A stretch of 64,000 nt of DNA from Aquimarina acroporae (GCF_023195925.1 NZ_JALPRE010000003.1:682001-746000), one strand, 5' to 3'. Counted from the stretch's first letter, positions 26,700 to 36,356 are shown. The notes: a model not told the origin generated them from the letters alone. Numbers and translations are program-made.

Positions 26700-27584
26700 A
26701 TGGCTCATAAAGCAGGTTTTGTAAACATAATTGGTAATCCTAATGTAGGTAAGTCTACACTTATGAATGCTTTTGTAGGAGAAAAATTATCTATTATAAC
26801 ATCAAAAGCGCAAACCACTCGACATAGAATATTAGGTATTGTAAATGGAGATGATTTTCAGATGATTTTATCAGACACTCCGGGCATTATTAAACCGGCT
26901 TATGAGTTGCAGGAGTCAATGATGGATTTTGTGAAGTCTGCCTTTGAAGATGCAGATGTTCTCATTTACATGGTTGAAATTGGAGAGAAAGAACTTAAGG
27001 ATGAAGCTTTTTTCAATAAGATTCGTAATGCTAAGATTCCTGTTTTATTATTACTCAATAAAATTGATCAGTCTAATCAAGAACAGTTAGAAGAACAGGT
27101 GCAATTTTGGGCAGAGAAAGTGTCTAATGCTGAAATATATCCTATATCAGCACTAGAGAATTTTAATATAAAAGAAGTCTTTGATCGCTTAGTAGAGTTA
27201 CTGCCAGATTCTCCTCCTTTTTATCCAAAAGATCAATTAACCGATAAGCCTGAACGATTTTTTGTAAATGAATCCATAAGAGAAAAAATTCTTCTGCATT
27301 ACAAAAAAGAAATTCCCTATGCTGTCGAAGTAGAAACTGAAGAATTCATAGAAGATGATACCATAATTAGAATGCGTTCTGTAATAATGGTAGAAAGAGA
27401 TTCTCAAAAAGGAATTATTATAGGCCATAAAGGAGCAGCTCTAAAAAGAGTAGGTGTAGAATCGCGAAAAGAACTTGAAAAGTTCTTTAATAAAAAGGTA
27501 CATCTTGAGTTGTATGTAAAGATTAATAAAAACTGGAGAAGTAACCAACGTCAACTTAAACGTTTTGGGTATAATAATAAATAG
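26700..27584 (+). CDS. era: GTPase Era
   Basis: 294 residues, normal for the family. GTPase motifs: G1 GNPNVGKS, G3 DTPGI, G4 NKID, and the Era-specific SKAQTTRHRI switch region. The C-terminal KH domain contains GIIIGHKGAALKRVG and ends in WRSNQRQLKRFGY. Era binds the 3' end of 16S rRNA and is needed for maturation and assembly of the small ribosomal subunit. It is a single gene between two intergenic regions. A second ribosome GTPase, der, lies 5 kb downstream. Confidence 0.97.
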   Translation: MAHKAGFVNIIGNPNVGKSTLMNAFVGEKLSIITSKAQTTRHRILGIVNGDDFQMILSDTPGIIKPAYELQESMMDFVKSAFEDADVLIYMVEIGEKELKDEAFFNKIRNAKIPVLLLLNKIDQSNQEQLEEQVQFWAEKVSNAEIYPISALENFNIKEVFDRLVELLPDSPPFYPKDQLTDKPERFFVNESIREKILLHYKKEIPYAVEVETEEFIEDDTIIRMRSVIMVERDSQKGIIIGHKGAALKRVGVESRKELEKFFNKKVHLELYVKINKNWRSNQRQLKRFGYNNK

Positions 27585-27968
27585 TATCATCTTGTTTTTC
27601 AGTAATTTATTAATTTTATTGTAGGTTTTTTCTTTAATTTTTTTGATTATACATGTGTTTTGTAGAAAAAAAATAGCACTTTAACGTTTTTTAAGTTTTT
27701 ATAACTGATCTTCAATACGTAATGTATATTTTAGTGATCCAAATTTCAAAACAACGCCCCAAAATATGAGTAAAAAGTACTTCTTCGCACGCGCTAAAAG
27801 CAAATACATCCTTTTTTAGTTTACAGAAAATAAATAGGTTTTTTAAAATCATTTGTTCTCTATGATATAGTAATGATTTCATAACTATGAAAGTAGTCGA
27901 GTATATTATTAAAACCCAAAATATTAACTAGCAAATTCAATTTTGAATTTAATCAAACACAGCAACCC
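27585..27968 (+). other. 384-bp AT-rich intergenic region
   Basis: Very AT-rich, with T-tracts just after era (27627-27650) that could support termination, although no strong hairpin precedes them. A 17-codon ORF (27766-27819, MSKKYFFARAKSKYILF) starts after a small GC-rich patch. I see no tRNA, riboswitch or consensus TANNTTTG promoter for the downstream gene. Confidence 0.5.
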
Positions 27969-30716
27969 ATGTCAAAATTCACAAAAAAACTTAGCGAACG
28001 AGGGAAGAGGGGATATTTTTATATGACCTTTACCTTCACTATGATTTTGATCTTTACGTTATCTACCGGATTTATGAATCCTGATGATAGCAAAGTCGAA
28101 GAAATTAATCCTGATCCAGGTACTACTTGCGAAAACCCGTTAAACGCAAGTTTAGGGTATAATGCATTTATTAGAAATGCTACAACAGTTAAAGGAGGAG
28201 ATACAGAGGGACCTATAGCAATTGGTGGAGATCTTACTATGAGCGGAATTATTACAATTGCAGCTCATACAGGAGGAGAACATGCTTTTAATGGAGATAG
28301 CGAACCTTCTTCATTAGTAATTAATGGTAAGGTTATTTATGATTCGGGAGAAGGAATTCACCTTAATCATGGGTACGTAAAAGTTGGAAATATGAGCGGA
28401 TCTAGTGTTCATGATATAGATCTCAACAGTGCTTCGGTAAATACCAGAGTGACTTCAGGGGCTTATGATGCTAAACCTAGAATTCAGGTGCAAAGAAAGC
28501 AAGAAGGTAACACCGTTTCAAAAAGTAATGTTATCAATTTCGAGGCTGCTTTTACAGATTTTATAGCCAAAGCTATGGCATGGAGTAGTTTATCTGCTAA
28601 TGTAGTTGTTAGTTCAGATTATAAAATTATCCTGGCTCCTAATAAAGTGAATGTTATTAACTTAACAGGTGCAGAATTGTTAGGCCTACCTTACTTAACT
28701 TTTGAAAATGAGCCAGACGTAAATACTCCAGTTATTATTAATGTAAATACAGCGTCAACTTTTGACTGGAATGTTTTTAATATGAATAATATTGGAGATC
28801 AGCATGGGCGTTTTATCTTGTGGAATTTTTATAATGCTCAAAATATTACGTTGAACGGAGGAGGAACTCTAGTGGGAACACTATTTGCTCCCAAAGCTGA
28901 TGTCACCAAAAACTCTTCCGGAAATATAAATGGACAAGTAATCGCCGCTAATTATAATCATATCGGTGGGGAATTACATCATCATCCATTTGAGCCTTGT
29001 ATAGAAGTAGAAAACCCAGATCCATGTGCTATTAATGTAGATGCTGGAGATGATGTTGACGTTTGCGGAGAGACAGAAGTAACTCTTACAGCTTCGGTAT
29101 CGGGAGTATCTACATGTACCGATTGTACAGAGGTTTATGGCATAGAAAATACCTATAGATGTGGTAGAGATTTTTACTACGTATTATGGCTTAAAGATGA
29201 TAGAAATAATATTGTAAGACGTTTTTCAAATGTTGATTTGCAATGGCAAGAATTAGCAGATGGAACGGCAACTCTTAAAGGAACTGTAGTCGATAATAAT
29301 GATGCACAAATTACTTTAGAAGTAGACGTTACCTATACCGGAAGAACTACAAGTACTCCATCTGGTAGTCCTAAAAACCATGATTGTAATACCGAAAATA
29401 CAGATGGATGGGTTTACTATACCGATGTAAGTGGAACAGTTTCTCAAACCGATGGATCTTGGTCATTTAGTATCACTAGAAAAGGCCCGTCGTTTCAAAT
29501 AGGAAACGGAGCCAATGTTACCGAAGATGAAGTTGGTAGATTAGGAGGTTCTGGATGGTTCGATACCTCAGATCGTAACTTTAATAGAGGTGATTTTAAT
29601 TTTAATTTAGGAGACTGTATTACTACTCAAAACAGTGAAGTAAATTACTTATGGTCAACGGGTGAAACTACTCCGTCAATCACAGTTACAGAGTCTGGAA
29701 CATATACCGTTACTGTTAAAGATTGTAAAGATTGTGAAGATAGTGATGAAGTAACCGTTACCTTTTCTGACCTTGGTAATGTAAGTGCTGGTGATGATCA
29801 AACTATTTGTTTAGGAGAAACGATCACCTTAGCAGCAAGTGAAGGAGACTCTTATGAGTGGTCTACTGGTGAAACAACGCAATCAATAGAGGTGACTCCA
29901 GGAGAGACAACAGAATATACTGTAATAGTAAATAAAGGTGGTTGTGAAGGTTCTGATACAGTAGTAGTAACTGTCGAAGAATTAAAATTAAATCTTGGAG
30001 ATGATCAGTTTATCTGTTTAGGTGATTCTGTAACACTTATTGCTACCGAGGGAGATTCTTATTTATGGTCTACAGGAGAAACTACACAAACTATAACAGT
30101 AACGCCAACTGAAGTTACAAACTATTCTGTAACTGTTACCAAAGGAGCTTGTGAAGTTAGCGATGAGGTATTGGTGACTGTAACAGATTTTACTGCCTTC
30201 GCAGGGGTCGATGAAACTATTTGTTTAGATGATCAGCCAGTGTTTAGTATTGCAAAAACTTCAGTTACGTTAACAGCATCTAGAGGAGGTGATTCTTATC
30301 TTTGGTCTACTGGTGAAACTACACAAAGTATTACGGTTTCTCCAGAGGTGACTACAACCTACACAGTTGCCATTACAAAAAATGGATGTGAAAAAACAGC
30401 AGACGTTACAATTACAGTTGAAGATTGTGATGGAGGGCCGTCTACTTTTGCAGCAGCAGTGTATCCTACATTGTTGAGACCAGATGGAGATCTTTCTGTA
30501 GACTTGTCTTTACAAAAGAGCCAGTTTATTACTGTATCTATACATAACCTTTCTGGTAGAGTAATGGGATCAGTAATTACAAAAGTGATGGATGCTGGTA
30601 AATCAGATATGAGCATCGATTTAGGACGATTCTCTAAACTATCTTCTGGTGTGTATGTGATCCATATTAAAGGTGATGAAGGATTTAGTATGGTGAAAAG
30701 ATTTGTAATTAATTAA
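27969..30716 (+). CDS. Secreted choice-of-anchor A protein with Ig/PKD-like repeats and T9SS sorting domain
   Basis: 915 residues. After a long signal sequence (membrane stretch MTFTFTMILIFTLSTGFM) comes a choice-of-anchor A domain (about 55-340; ASLGYNAFIRNAT, GPIAIGGDLTMSG, GTLFAPKADV). Four Ig-like repeats follow, each with the core LWSTGETTQxITVxP. The first is split by a module of about 180 residues (379-557; CGRDFYYVLWLKDDRN, VSGTVSQTDGSW, GPSFQIGNGANV). The last 85 residues (VYPTLLRPDG ... SSGVYVIHIKGDEGFSMVKRFVIN) are a type A T9SS C-terminal sorting domain. It should therefore be exported through the type IX system and attached to or shed from the surface. An adhesive role is likely from the domain types. 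A strong terminator follows, so it is a single-gene unit. Confidence 0.88.
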   Translation: MSKFTKKLSERGKRGYFYMTFTFTMILIFTLSTGFMNPDDSKVEEINPDPGTTCENPLNASLGYNAFIRNATTVKGGDTEGPIAIGGDLTMSGIITIAAHTGGEHAFNGDSEPSSLVINGKVIYDSGEGIHLNHGYVKVGNMSGSSVHDIDLNSASVNTRVTSGAYDAKPRIQVQRKQEGNTVSKSNVINFEAAFTDFIAKAMAWSSLSANVVVSSDYKIILAPNKVNVINLTGAELLGLPYLTFENEPDVNTPVIINVNTASTFDWNVFNMNNIGDQHGRFILWNFYNAQNITLNGGGTLVGTLFAPKADVTKNSSGNINGQVIAANYNHIGGELHHHPFEPCIEVENPDPCAINVDAGDDVDVCGETEVTLTASVSGVSTCTDCTEVYGIENTYRCGRDFYYVLWLKDDRNNIVRRFSNVDLQWQELADGTATLKGTVVDNNDAQITLEVDVTYTGRTTSTPSGSPKNHDCNTENTDGWVYYTDVSGTVSQTDGSWSFSITRKGPSFQIGNGANVTEDEVGRLGGSGWFDTSDRNFNRGDFNFNLGDCITTQNSEVNYLWSTGETTPSITVTESGTYTVTVKDCKDCEDSDEVTVTFSDLGNVSAGDDQTICLGETITLAASEGDSYEWSTGETTQSIEVTPGETTEYTVIVNKGGCEGSDTVVVTVEELKLNLGDDQFICLGDSVTLIATEGDSYLWSTGETTQTITVTPTEVTNYSVTVTKGACEVSDEVLVTVTDFTAFAGVDETICLDDQPVFSIAKTSVTLTASRGGDSYLWSTGETTQSITVSPEVTTTYTVAITKNGCEKTADVTITVEDCDGGPSTFAAAVYPTLLRPDGDLSVDLSLQKSQFITVSIHNLSGRVMGSVITKVMDAGKSDMSIDLGRFSKLSSGVYVIHIKGDEGFSMVKRFVIN

Positions 30717-30745
30717 ATGGATTAACTATCCAACCAAATACAAAG

Positions 30746-30773
30746 GCCTGTCATAACTTATGACAGGCTTTTC
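30746..30773 (+). terminator. Rho-independent terminator
   Basis: Perfect 11-bp arms GCCTGTCATAA and TTATGACAGGC around a central C, followed by TTTTCTT. It lies 30 bp after the stop of the choice-of-anchor A gene. Confidence 0.9.
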
Positions 30774-30886
30774 TTATTCTTAATATAAGCAGATAGTTTT
30801 CATTAGGTTTTTTAGCTTTTTCATAACGTTAAAGAAATATTGGATAATAACATTTGAGGTTTTAATCACACAAAACATTATCTACA

Positions 30887-32419
30887 ATGAAAATCTTTAA
30901 CAAATCGATTCTTTTTACTGCAATACTAACCGGAACTTTGGTTTCTTGTGATCTTGATGATTATAGTGGTGGAGGAAGTAACGAAAATCTTACTTTTGAT
31001 AAAATAGGGAGTTTTATCAACGGAACAGGAGATGAAGGCTTTGCAGAAATTTCTGCCTTTGATGCCAAAACAAATAAACTATTTGTTGTAAATCCAAATG
31101 ATGGAGTGCTATCTGTATGGGATTTATCAGATCCATCAACACCTGTAAAAGGAACCGCTATTTCTTTAAATGGTATTCCAAATAGTGTTGCAGTTTATGA
31201 TGGAACAGTTGCAGTAGCTCTTGAAAATGCGGCAAACAAGCAAGCAAACGGAACTGTAGCAACATACGATTCAAATTCGCAACAATTGTTAAGTACGTAT
31301 CCTGCAGGTCCTCTTCCAGACATGGTAACCTTTAGTCCAAATGGGAAATATATTGTAGCTGCCAATGAAGGTGAGCCAGATGATCTATATACAAATGACC
31401 CTGAGGGATCTGTAACGATAATAAACACTATAACTGGAGAGGTAAATAACGCCGGATTCACTGGGTTTTCAACAGAGAGCATTGGTAGTGATTTAAGAGT
31501 ATTTGGTCCGGGCGCTTCTTTTGCTCAAGATGTCGAACCAGAGTATGTAGCAATATCTAAAGATTCAAAAACTGCATATGTAACCTTACAAGAGAATAAT
31601 GGTATAGCAGTGGTTGATCTACAGTCGAAAGTAATCTCCGATATTATAGGGTTAGGAGTGAAGGATTATTCTTTACCAGCCAATCAAATAGATGCTAGTG
31701 ATAAGGATGATATCGTCGGAAATTTCCAAAACTGGCCTGTGCTTGGATTCTATCATCCAGATGCAATTACTTATGCAAAAATTAGAGGAGGAGAGTATTT
31801 AATTACTGCAAACGAAGGTGATGCAAGAGATTATGATGGGTATTCAGAAGAGGAAAGAGTAAAGGATCTAAATCTTGATCCTACCATGTATCCAAATGCA
31901 GCAGCTTTACAGTTAGACGAAAATCTTGGAAGGTTAAAGACTACTACTGCCAATGGGGATATAGATGGAGATGGAGATATTGATCAAATTTATGCCTACG
32001 GAGCTAGGTCGTTTACCATTTGGTCTACTTCGGGAACTGTAATATATGATAGTGGCGATCAAATAGGAAAAACCGTTTTTGATCTTGATCCAAGCGCATT
32101 CAATAATAATGAAGGAGGAGATGCAGATAAGAGGTCTGATGATAAGGGAGCAGAGCCAGAAGCTGTTGAAGTTTTAAAAGTAGGAAAAACAACTTTGCTA
32201 TTTGTTGGTTTAGAGCGAACAGGAGGAGTAATGGTGTATGATATATCTAACCCATCAAGCCCTAAATTTTTAGAATGGTTAAGAGACGTTAGTGATATTA
32301 GTCCAGAAGGTCTAATTACTGTAAAAGCAGCAGATAGTCCAACAGGAAATGCTTTGGTAATTATTACCCATGAAGTATCGAATACGGTAGCTATTTATGA
32401 GGTAGGAACCGAGGATTAA
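30887..32419 (+). CDS. Choice-of-anchor I lipoprotein (phytase/esterase-like beta-propeller)
   Basis: 510 residues. N-terminal lipoprotein signal with lipobox LVSC (Cys about residue 21). The rest matches the choice-of-anchor I domain: EGFAEISAFDAKTNKLFVVN, LPDMVTFSPNGKYIVAANEG, DVEPEYVAISKDSKTAYVTL, YLITANEGDARDYDG, GGVMVYDISNPSSPKF. Such domains are propellers often fused to alkaline-phosphatase or nuclease parts in secreted proteins; here the propeller stands alone as a lipoprotein. A DxDxDG-type calcium-loop motif (DIDGDGDID) is visible. Substrate unknown. It has its own upstream terminator and hairpins downstream, so it is likely monocistronic. Confidence 0.85.
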   Translation: MKIFNKSILFTAILTGTLVSCDLDDYSGGGSNENLTFDKIGSFINGTGDEGFAEISAFDAKTNKLFVVNPNDGVLSVWDLSDPSTPVKGTAISLNGIPNSVAVYDGTVAVALENAANKQANGTVATYDSNSQQLLSTYPAGPLPDMVTFSPNGKYIVAANEGEPDDLYTNDPEGSVTIINTITGEVNNAGFTGFSTESIGSDLRVFGPGASFAQDVEPEYVAISKDSKTAYVTLQENNGIAVVDLQSKVISDIIGLGVKDYSLPANQIDASDKDDIVGNFQNWPVLGFYHPDAITYAKIRGGEYLITANEGDARDYDGYSEEERVKDLNLDPTMYPNAAALQLDENLGRLKTTTANGDIDGDGDIDQIYAYGARSFTIWSTSGTVIYDSGDQIGKTVFDLDPSAFNNNEGGDADKRSDDKGAEPEAVEVLKVGKTTLLFVGLERTGGVMVYDISNPSSPKFLEWLRDVSDISPEGLITVKAADSPTGNALVIITHEVSNTVAIYEVGTED

Positions 32420-32452
32420 TGAGTTCCATAAAAAGTTTGTTGTTTTACAGTA

Positions 32453-32476
32453 ACCAACTTCAATGAAATAGTTGGT
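32453..32476 (+). terminator. Intergenic hairpin after the choice-of-anchor I gene
   Basis: ACCAACT and AGTTGGT form a perfect 7-bp stem with a 10-nt loop, 33 bp after the stop codon. No T-run follows, so termination here would be weak. TATATTTG (32476-32483) immediately after fits a -7 promoter element. Confidence 0.35.
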
Positions 32477-32518
32477 ATATTTGAACAAGTAATTATTTCA
32501 CTGACTGACTATCAATTA

Positions 32519-32561
32519 TGAAAAGTTCCACTGGTCTCACGACCGTGGAGCTTTTTATTTT
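32519..32561 (+). terminator. Strong hairpin terminator between the choice-of-anchor I gene and der
   Basis: AAAAG, CCAC and GGTC pair with GACC, GTGG and CTTTT around the loop TCAC, followed by TTTTTATTTTT. The A/T ends make it nearly symmetrical, but only the + strand has the long T-run. Confidence 0.8.
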
Positions 32562-32625
32562 TCTGCACTTTTTATCTAAATATCAATCTGATAAGATATC
32601 TGTAGTATTGCTAAAATAAAAAGTC

Positions 32626-32633
32626 TAATTTTG
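32626..32633 (+). promoter_or_regulatory. Candidate -7 promoter element of der
   Basis: TAATTTTG fits TANNTTTG and is 23 bp before the der start. The best upstream TTG (32608) leaves a 15-bp spacer, shorter than ideal. Confidence 0.45.
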
Positions 32634-32656
32634 CACAAAATTTAGAAAAACCTCAG

Positions 32657-33964
32657 ATGAGCAATATCGTAGCAATTGTAGGGCGACCTAATGTAGGGAA
32701 ATCAACTTTTTTTAATCGATTGATTCAAAGAAGAGAAGCTATTGTTGATGCAGTAAGTGGAGTTACCAGAGATCGCCACTATGGAAAAAGTGATTGGAAC
32801 GGAGTAGAATTCTCTCTTATTGATACCGGAGGGTATGTAGTAGGAAGTGACGATATTTTTGAAGCAGAAATCGATAAACAGGTAGAATTGGCTATTGATG
32901 AAGCTGATGCTATTATTTTTATGGTGGATGTAGAGTCTGGAATTACAGGAATGGATGAAGATGTTGCGAATTTACTTCGCAAGGTAGATAAACCGGTTTT
33001 TGTAGCGGTAAACAAAGTAGATAATGCTCGTAGAGCCGCAGATGCGGTGGAATTTTACAGCTTGGGGCTTGGAGAATATTATACTATTGCCAGTATTAAT
33101 GGTAGTGGTACCGGTGAGCTTTTAGATGCTTTGGTTGAAGCATTGCCAGAAAAAGAAGAACGGGAAGAAGATGAATTACCGAGATTTGCGGTGGTAGGAA
33201 GACCTAATGCCGGTAAATCCTCGTTTATAAATGCGCTTATTGGTGAAGATAGATATATTGTAACCGATATAGCAGGAACTACAAGGGATTCTATAGATAC
33301 AAAGTACAATCGTTTTGGTTTCGAATTTAACCTAGTAGATACAGCAGGGATTCGTAGAAAATCGAAGGTAAAAGAGGATCTTGAGTTTTACTCTGTGATG
33401 CGATCGGTAAGAGCAATAGAGCATAGTGATGTTTGTTTATTAGTACTTGATGCCACAAGAGGGTTTGACGGTCAGGTGCAAAATATCTTTTGGTTGGCAG
33501 AGCGCAACCGTAAAGGAGTTGTAATACTCGTAAATAAATGGGATCTTATCGAAAATAAGGAAAGTAACACGCTTAAAGATTTTGAGAGACAGATTCGAAA
33601 AGAAATAGAACCTTTTACAGATGTGCCTATTATCTTCATTTCGGCACTTACAAAGCAGCGAATTTATAAAGCTATAGAAACAGCTGTAGAAGTCTATAAA
33701 AACCGTTCTAAAAAAATTAAAACCAGTGAGCTTAACGATGTGTTGTTGCCTATCATAGAAAATAACCCGCCACCAGCTTACAAAGGGAAGTATATTAAGA
33801 TTAAGTATATTACACAGTTGCCAACACCGCAACCTCAGTTTGCCTTTTTCTGTAACTTACCTCAGTACCTTAGAGATCCTTACAAGCGTTTTATTGAAAA
33901 TCAATTACGTAAAGAATTCGATTTTCATGGCGTGCCAATTTCTGTATACTTCAGAAAGAAATAG
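32657..33964 (+). CDS. der: Ribosome biogenesis GTPase Der (EngA)
   Basis: 435 residues with two tandem GTPase domains: [12 protein letters not shown] ... DTGG ... NKVD in the first and [12 protein letters not shown] ... DTAGI ... NKWD in the second, followed by the KH-like C-terminal domain ([28 protein letters not shown]). This double-G layout is unique to Der. It acts in assembly of the large ribosomal subunit. It is preceded by a strong terminator and its own candidate promoter and runs convergently towards the TPM-domain operon. Confidence 0.98.
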   Translation: MSNIVAIVGRPNVGKSTFFNRLIQRREAIVDAVSGVTRDRHYGKSDWNGVEFSLIDTGGYVVGSDDIFEAEIDKQVELAIDEADAIIFMVDVESGITGMDEDVANLLRKVDKPVFVAVNKVDNARRAADAVEFYSLGLGEYYTIASINGSGTGELLDALVEALPEKEEREEDELPRFAVVGRPNAGKSSFINALIGEDRYIVTDIAGTTRDSIDTKYNRFGFEFNLVDTAGIRRKSKVKEDLEFYSVMRSVRAIEHSDVCLLVLDATRGFDGQVQNIFWLAERNRKGVVILVNKWDLIENKESNTLKDFERQIRKEIEPFTDVPIIFISALTKQRIYKAIETAVEVYKNRSKKIKTSELNDVLLPIIENNPPPAYKGKYIKIKYITQLPTPQPQFAFFCNLPQYLRDPYKRFIENQLRKEFDFHGVPISVYFRKK

Positions 33965-34053
33965 TAAATAAGGTCAAGTTAGCGTTTTTTTGGTCTATTC
34001 TTACAATGGTAAGATGATAGATTGGTTTTGTAGGTTAAGCTATCTCTTGGTTA

Positions 34054-34857
34054 TTACCAGCTTCCACCTGCGCCGCCACCGCCAAAGCCGCCACCGCCAA
34101 AGCCGCCGCCGAAACCACCGCCTCCAAAGCCGCCAGAGGATCCTCCGCCAAAGCTTCCTCGACCCATATTGCTTAAGATAATAACGTCTAGCAGACTACC
34201 GCTTCCTGATCTTCTGCCTCGGTTTCCTCTACCATCATTTCCGCGGTTACTCTTAGAAATAGCTTTTAAGATAATAATGAAAATAATCACCAGAAATATG
34301 ATCTGCCCTATAGAAATTTTATTGCCAGAACCTTTTCTAGAACCTTTAAAAGTGCCATCTAATACTTCAAAAATGGCTGTGGTTCCTTTGTCGAGCCCTC
34401 CATAAAAATTCCCTTTTTTAAATTCTGGTGTAATAATTTGGTCGACAATGGTCTTCGACATGAAATCGGTAAGTTTTTCCTCTACACCGTAGCCTGTGGC
34501 AATCCAAATTTTACGATCATTTTTTGCAACCAGAATGAAAACCCCATTATCTTCTTTTTCTTGTCCAATTCCCCATTCATGAGCCCATTCTGCAGCATAT
34601 AACCCAATGTTTTCTCCCTGTAATGAATTTATAGTGGCTACCACAATTTGTGTAGAAGTAGTATCAGAATACCGAACCAGTTTTTGTTCTAAACGTTTTG
34701 CCTGAGAAGGAGAAAGCATAGTTGCTTCATCATAAACAGCAGTTTGAAATTTAGGCTTGGCAGGAATAGCTCTTTGCCCCCATAAAGAAGTTCCTGTAGC
34801 GATTAATATCGTTAAAAGTAATACATGAGAACCTATAAATTGTTGTACTGTTTTCAT
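34054..34857 (-). CDS. TPM-domain membrane protein with Gly-rich tail
   Basis: 267 residues. Signal peptide to SLWGQ, TPM domain (about 35-160; YDEATMLSPSQAKRLEQKL, DNGVFILVAKNDRKIWIATG, VEEKLTDFMS), one membrane helix (IIFLVIIFIIILKAI) and a C-terminal run of GGGFGG repeats ending GGAGGSW. This is the YgcG/TPM-phosphatase-like family, facing the periplasm. It is the third gene of a lemA-TPM-TPM operon, an arrangement common in Bacteroidota; its start abuts the stop of the gene before. Biochemical function unsettled. Confidence 0.88.
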   Translation of the reverse strand: MKTVQQFIGSHVLLLTILIATGTSLWGQRAIPAKPKFQTAVYDEATMLSPSQAKRLEQKLVRYSDTTSTQIVVATINSLQGENIGLYAAEWAHEWGIGQEKEDNGVFILVAKNDRKIWIATGYGVEEKLTDFMSKTIVDQIITPEFKKGNFYGGLDKGTTAIFEVLDGTFKGSRKGSGNKISIGQIIFLVIIFIIILKAISKSNRGNDGRGNRGRRSGSGSLLDVIILSNMGRGSFGGGSSGGFGGGGFGGGFGGGGFGGGGAGGSW

Positions 34858-35295
34858 CTATCCTTTTGATATTTCATCTGGTAATTCATTGATATCCCCA
34901 TGTTCCCAGGGGAAGTATTTTTGTAATTGCTCACCAGCAAGTAAAACTCCATCAATTAGACCTTGAGTAAAATCTCCTTCTTTAAATTTGGAAAGGATAG
35001 CATCTTTGGTACTTTCCCAGAAGTTATCTCCTACGATCTTATGTATACCTTCATCTCCATAAATTGCAAAGTTGTGATCTTCTACCGCAACATAGATGAG
35101 GACACCATTTCGTTGAATGGTGTTATCCATCTTTAAGTAATGAAAAACCTCTTTGGTTCTGTCCAGAACATCAAGTTCTGTATGGCTTTCGATATGCACG
35201 CGAATTTCACCCGAAGTAGTGTTTTCGGCTTGGCGTATAGCTCCAACAATTTGCTGTTCCTGGGTAGCGGTAAGAAAATCTTCTACTTTAGACAT
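34858..35295 (-). CDS. TPM-domain protein (short, soluble)
   Basis: 145 residues, one TPM domain (IVGAIRQAENTTSGEIRVHI, RNGVLIYVAVEDHNFAIYGD, FKEGDFTQGLIDGVLLAGEQ). No signal peptide or membrane helix, unlike its neighbour, so it is probably cytosolic. Its start codon shares one base with the lemA stop (TAATG), and its stop abuts the next TPM gene, so the three are co-translated. Confidence 0.88.
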   Translation of the reverse strand: MSKVEDFLTATQEQQIVGAIRQAENTTSGEIRVHIESHTELDVLDRTKEVFHYLKMDNTIQRNGVLIYVAVEDHNFAIYGDEGIHKIVGDNFWESTKDAILSKFKEGDFTQGLIDGVLLAGEQLQKYFPWEHGDINELPDEISKG

Positions 35296-35897
35296 TACTT
35301 AAAATCAAAATCTACATCTGGAGCCTTATCAGCGCCTTCATCAGCTTTAAATCTTGCCATTTCGTCAAAACTTCCGAACATACCAAGAACAAAATTATTT
35401 GGAAATACTTTTATATACTTATTGTATTGTCCGACCGTTTCGTTGTATCTGTTTCGCTCAACATTAATTCGGTTTTCCGTTCCTTCGAGTTGTGTTTGTA
35501 AATTCAAGAAATTTTGATTGGCTTTTAAATCTGGGTATCGTTCAACAGTCACCAATAATCTGGATAATGCAGATGATAATCCACTCTGTGCCTGCTGAAA
35601 TTGTGCCATTTGATCCGCTGTAATATTACTTGGGTCAATATTTACCGAGGTAGCTTTTGATCTGGCTTCAATCACCTCTTTTAACGTAGAGCGTTCAAAA
35701 TCTGCTGCTCCTTGTACAGTTTTTACCAGGTTCCCGATAAGGTCACTTCTTCTTTGGTAAGCACTTTCAACATTTGACCATGCTGTTTTTGCGTCTTCTT
35801 GTAGTGTTATGGCCTTGTTATATCTTCCGGCAAATAAGCTATATAAGCCTCCTGCTAATACAACAAGAACTATTATGGGAATTAAAATCTTTTTCAT
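35295..35897 (-). CDS. lemA: LemA family protein
   Basis: 200 residues. An N-terminal hydrophobic anchor (ILIPIIVLVVLAGGLYSLF) is followed by the helical LemA domain: WSNVESAYQRRSDLIGNLVK, AQSGLSSALSRLLVTVERYP, NFLNLQTQLEGTENRINVER, and RYNETVGQYNKYIKVFP. Membrane-anchored with a coiled-coil body on the periplasmic side; exact role unknown. First gene of the lemA-TPM-TPM operon; the promoter should lie in 35898-36022, where an inverted pair TTTCACC/GGTGAAA is visible. Confidence 0.95.
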   Translation of the reverse strand: MKKILIPIIVLVVLAGGLYSLFAGRYNKAITLQEDAKTAWSNVESAYQRRSDLIGNLVKTVQGAADFERSTLKEVIEARSKATSVNIDPSNITADQMAQFQQAQSGLSSALSRLLVTVERYPDLKANQNFLNLQTQLEGTENRINVERNRYNETVGQYNKYIKVFPNNFVLGMFGSFDEMARFKADEGADKAPDVDFDFK

Positions 35898-36022
35898 TTA
35901 AAATGTGGTTGTTTTCTGATTACTCTAATAGATTAGTATACAATTACTTCATTTTGTTTCACCTCTAGATGATTTTTTTATCATGTAACTATCGAAATGA
36001 ATACAATTCTGGTGAAATAAAA

Positions 36023-36352
36023 TTATAACTGCTCTTTTATTTTAAGGAGTTGCCCCTTAATAGCTTCTAGTTTTCGTATGATGTCGAAAGTGTCAAGGGT
36101 TTCCTGTTTTTGTTCTTTGAGATGAATTTTGGCACCTTCTAAGGTAAAACCACGTTCTTTAACAAGGTGATAAATTAATTCGAGGTTTTTGATATCTTCG
36201 GGAGTGAACTTCCTATTGCCTTTTGCATTTTTTTTGGGTTTAAGAATATCAAATTCCTTTTCCCAAAATCGAATTAGCGAAGTATTTACATGAAAAGCTT
36301 CGGCTACTTCGCCAATACCATAGTACATTTTTTTAGGTAAGTCTACATACAT
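36023..36352 (-). CDS. MerR-family transcriptional regulator
   Basis: 109 residues from the ATG at 36352. Winged helix-turn-helix YYGIGEVAEAFHVNTSLIRF followed by WEKEFDILKPKKN and NRKFTPEDIKNLELIYHL, then a coiled-coil dimerisation helix. The frame extends upstream to 36394 inside the CapA gene, but family members usually start just before the 'LPKKMYYGIGEVA' block, so the later start is chosen. It has no C-terminal effector domain, so it is a small MerR of unknown signal. It follows the CapA and M23 genes with a 4-bp gap and is probably co-transcribed. Confidence 0.9.
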   Translation of the reverse strand: MYVDLPKKMYYGIGEVAEAFHVNTSLIRFWEKEFDILKPKKNAKGNRKFTPEDIKNLELIYHLVKERGFTLEGAKIHLKEQKQETLDTFDIIRKLEAIKGQLLKIKEQL

Positions 36353-36356
36353 AGTG

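Noticed and set aside
33440..33832. Minus-strand frame inside der
   Set aside because: Antisense shadow of a conserved GTPase; no start context or family similarity.
34054..34200. GGGFGG-encoding repeat as a tandem DNA repeat or CRISPR
   Set aside because: It codes the low-complexity glycine tail of the TPM protein; no spacers or conserved repeat units.
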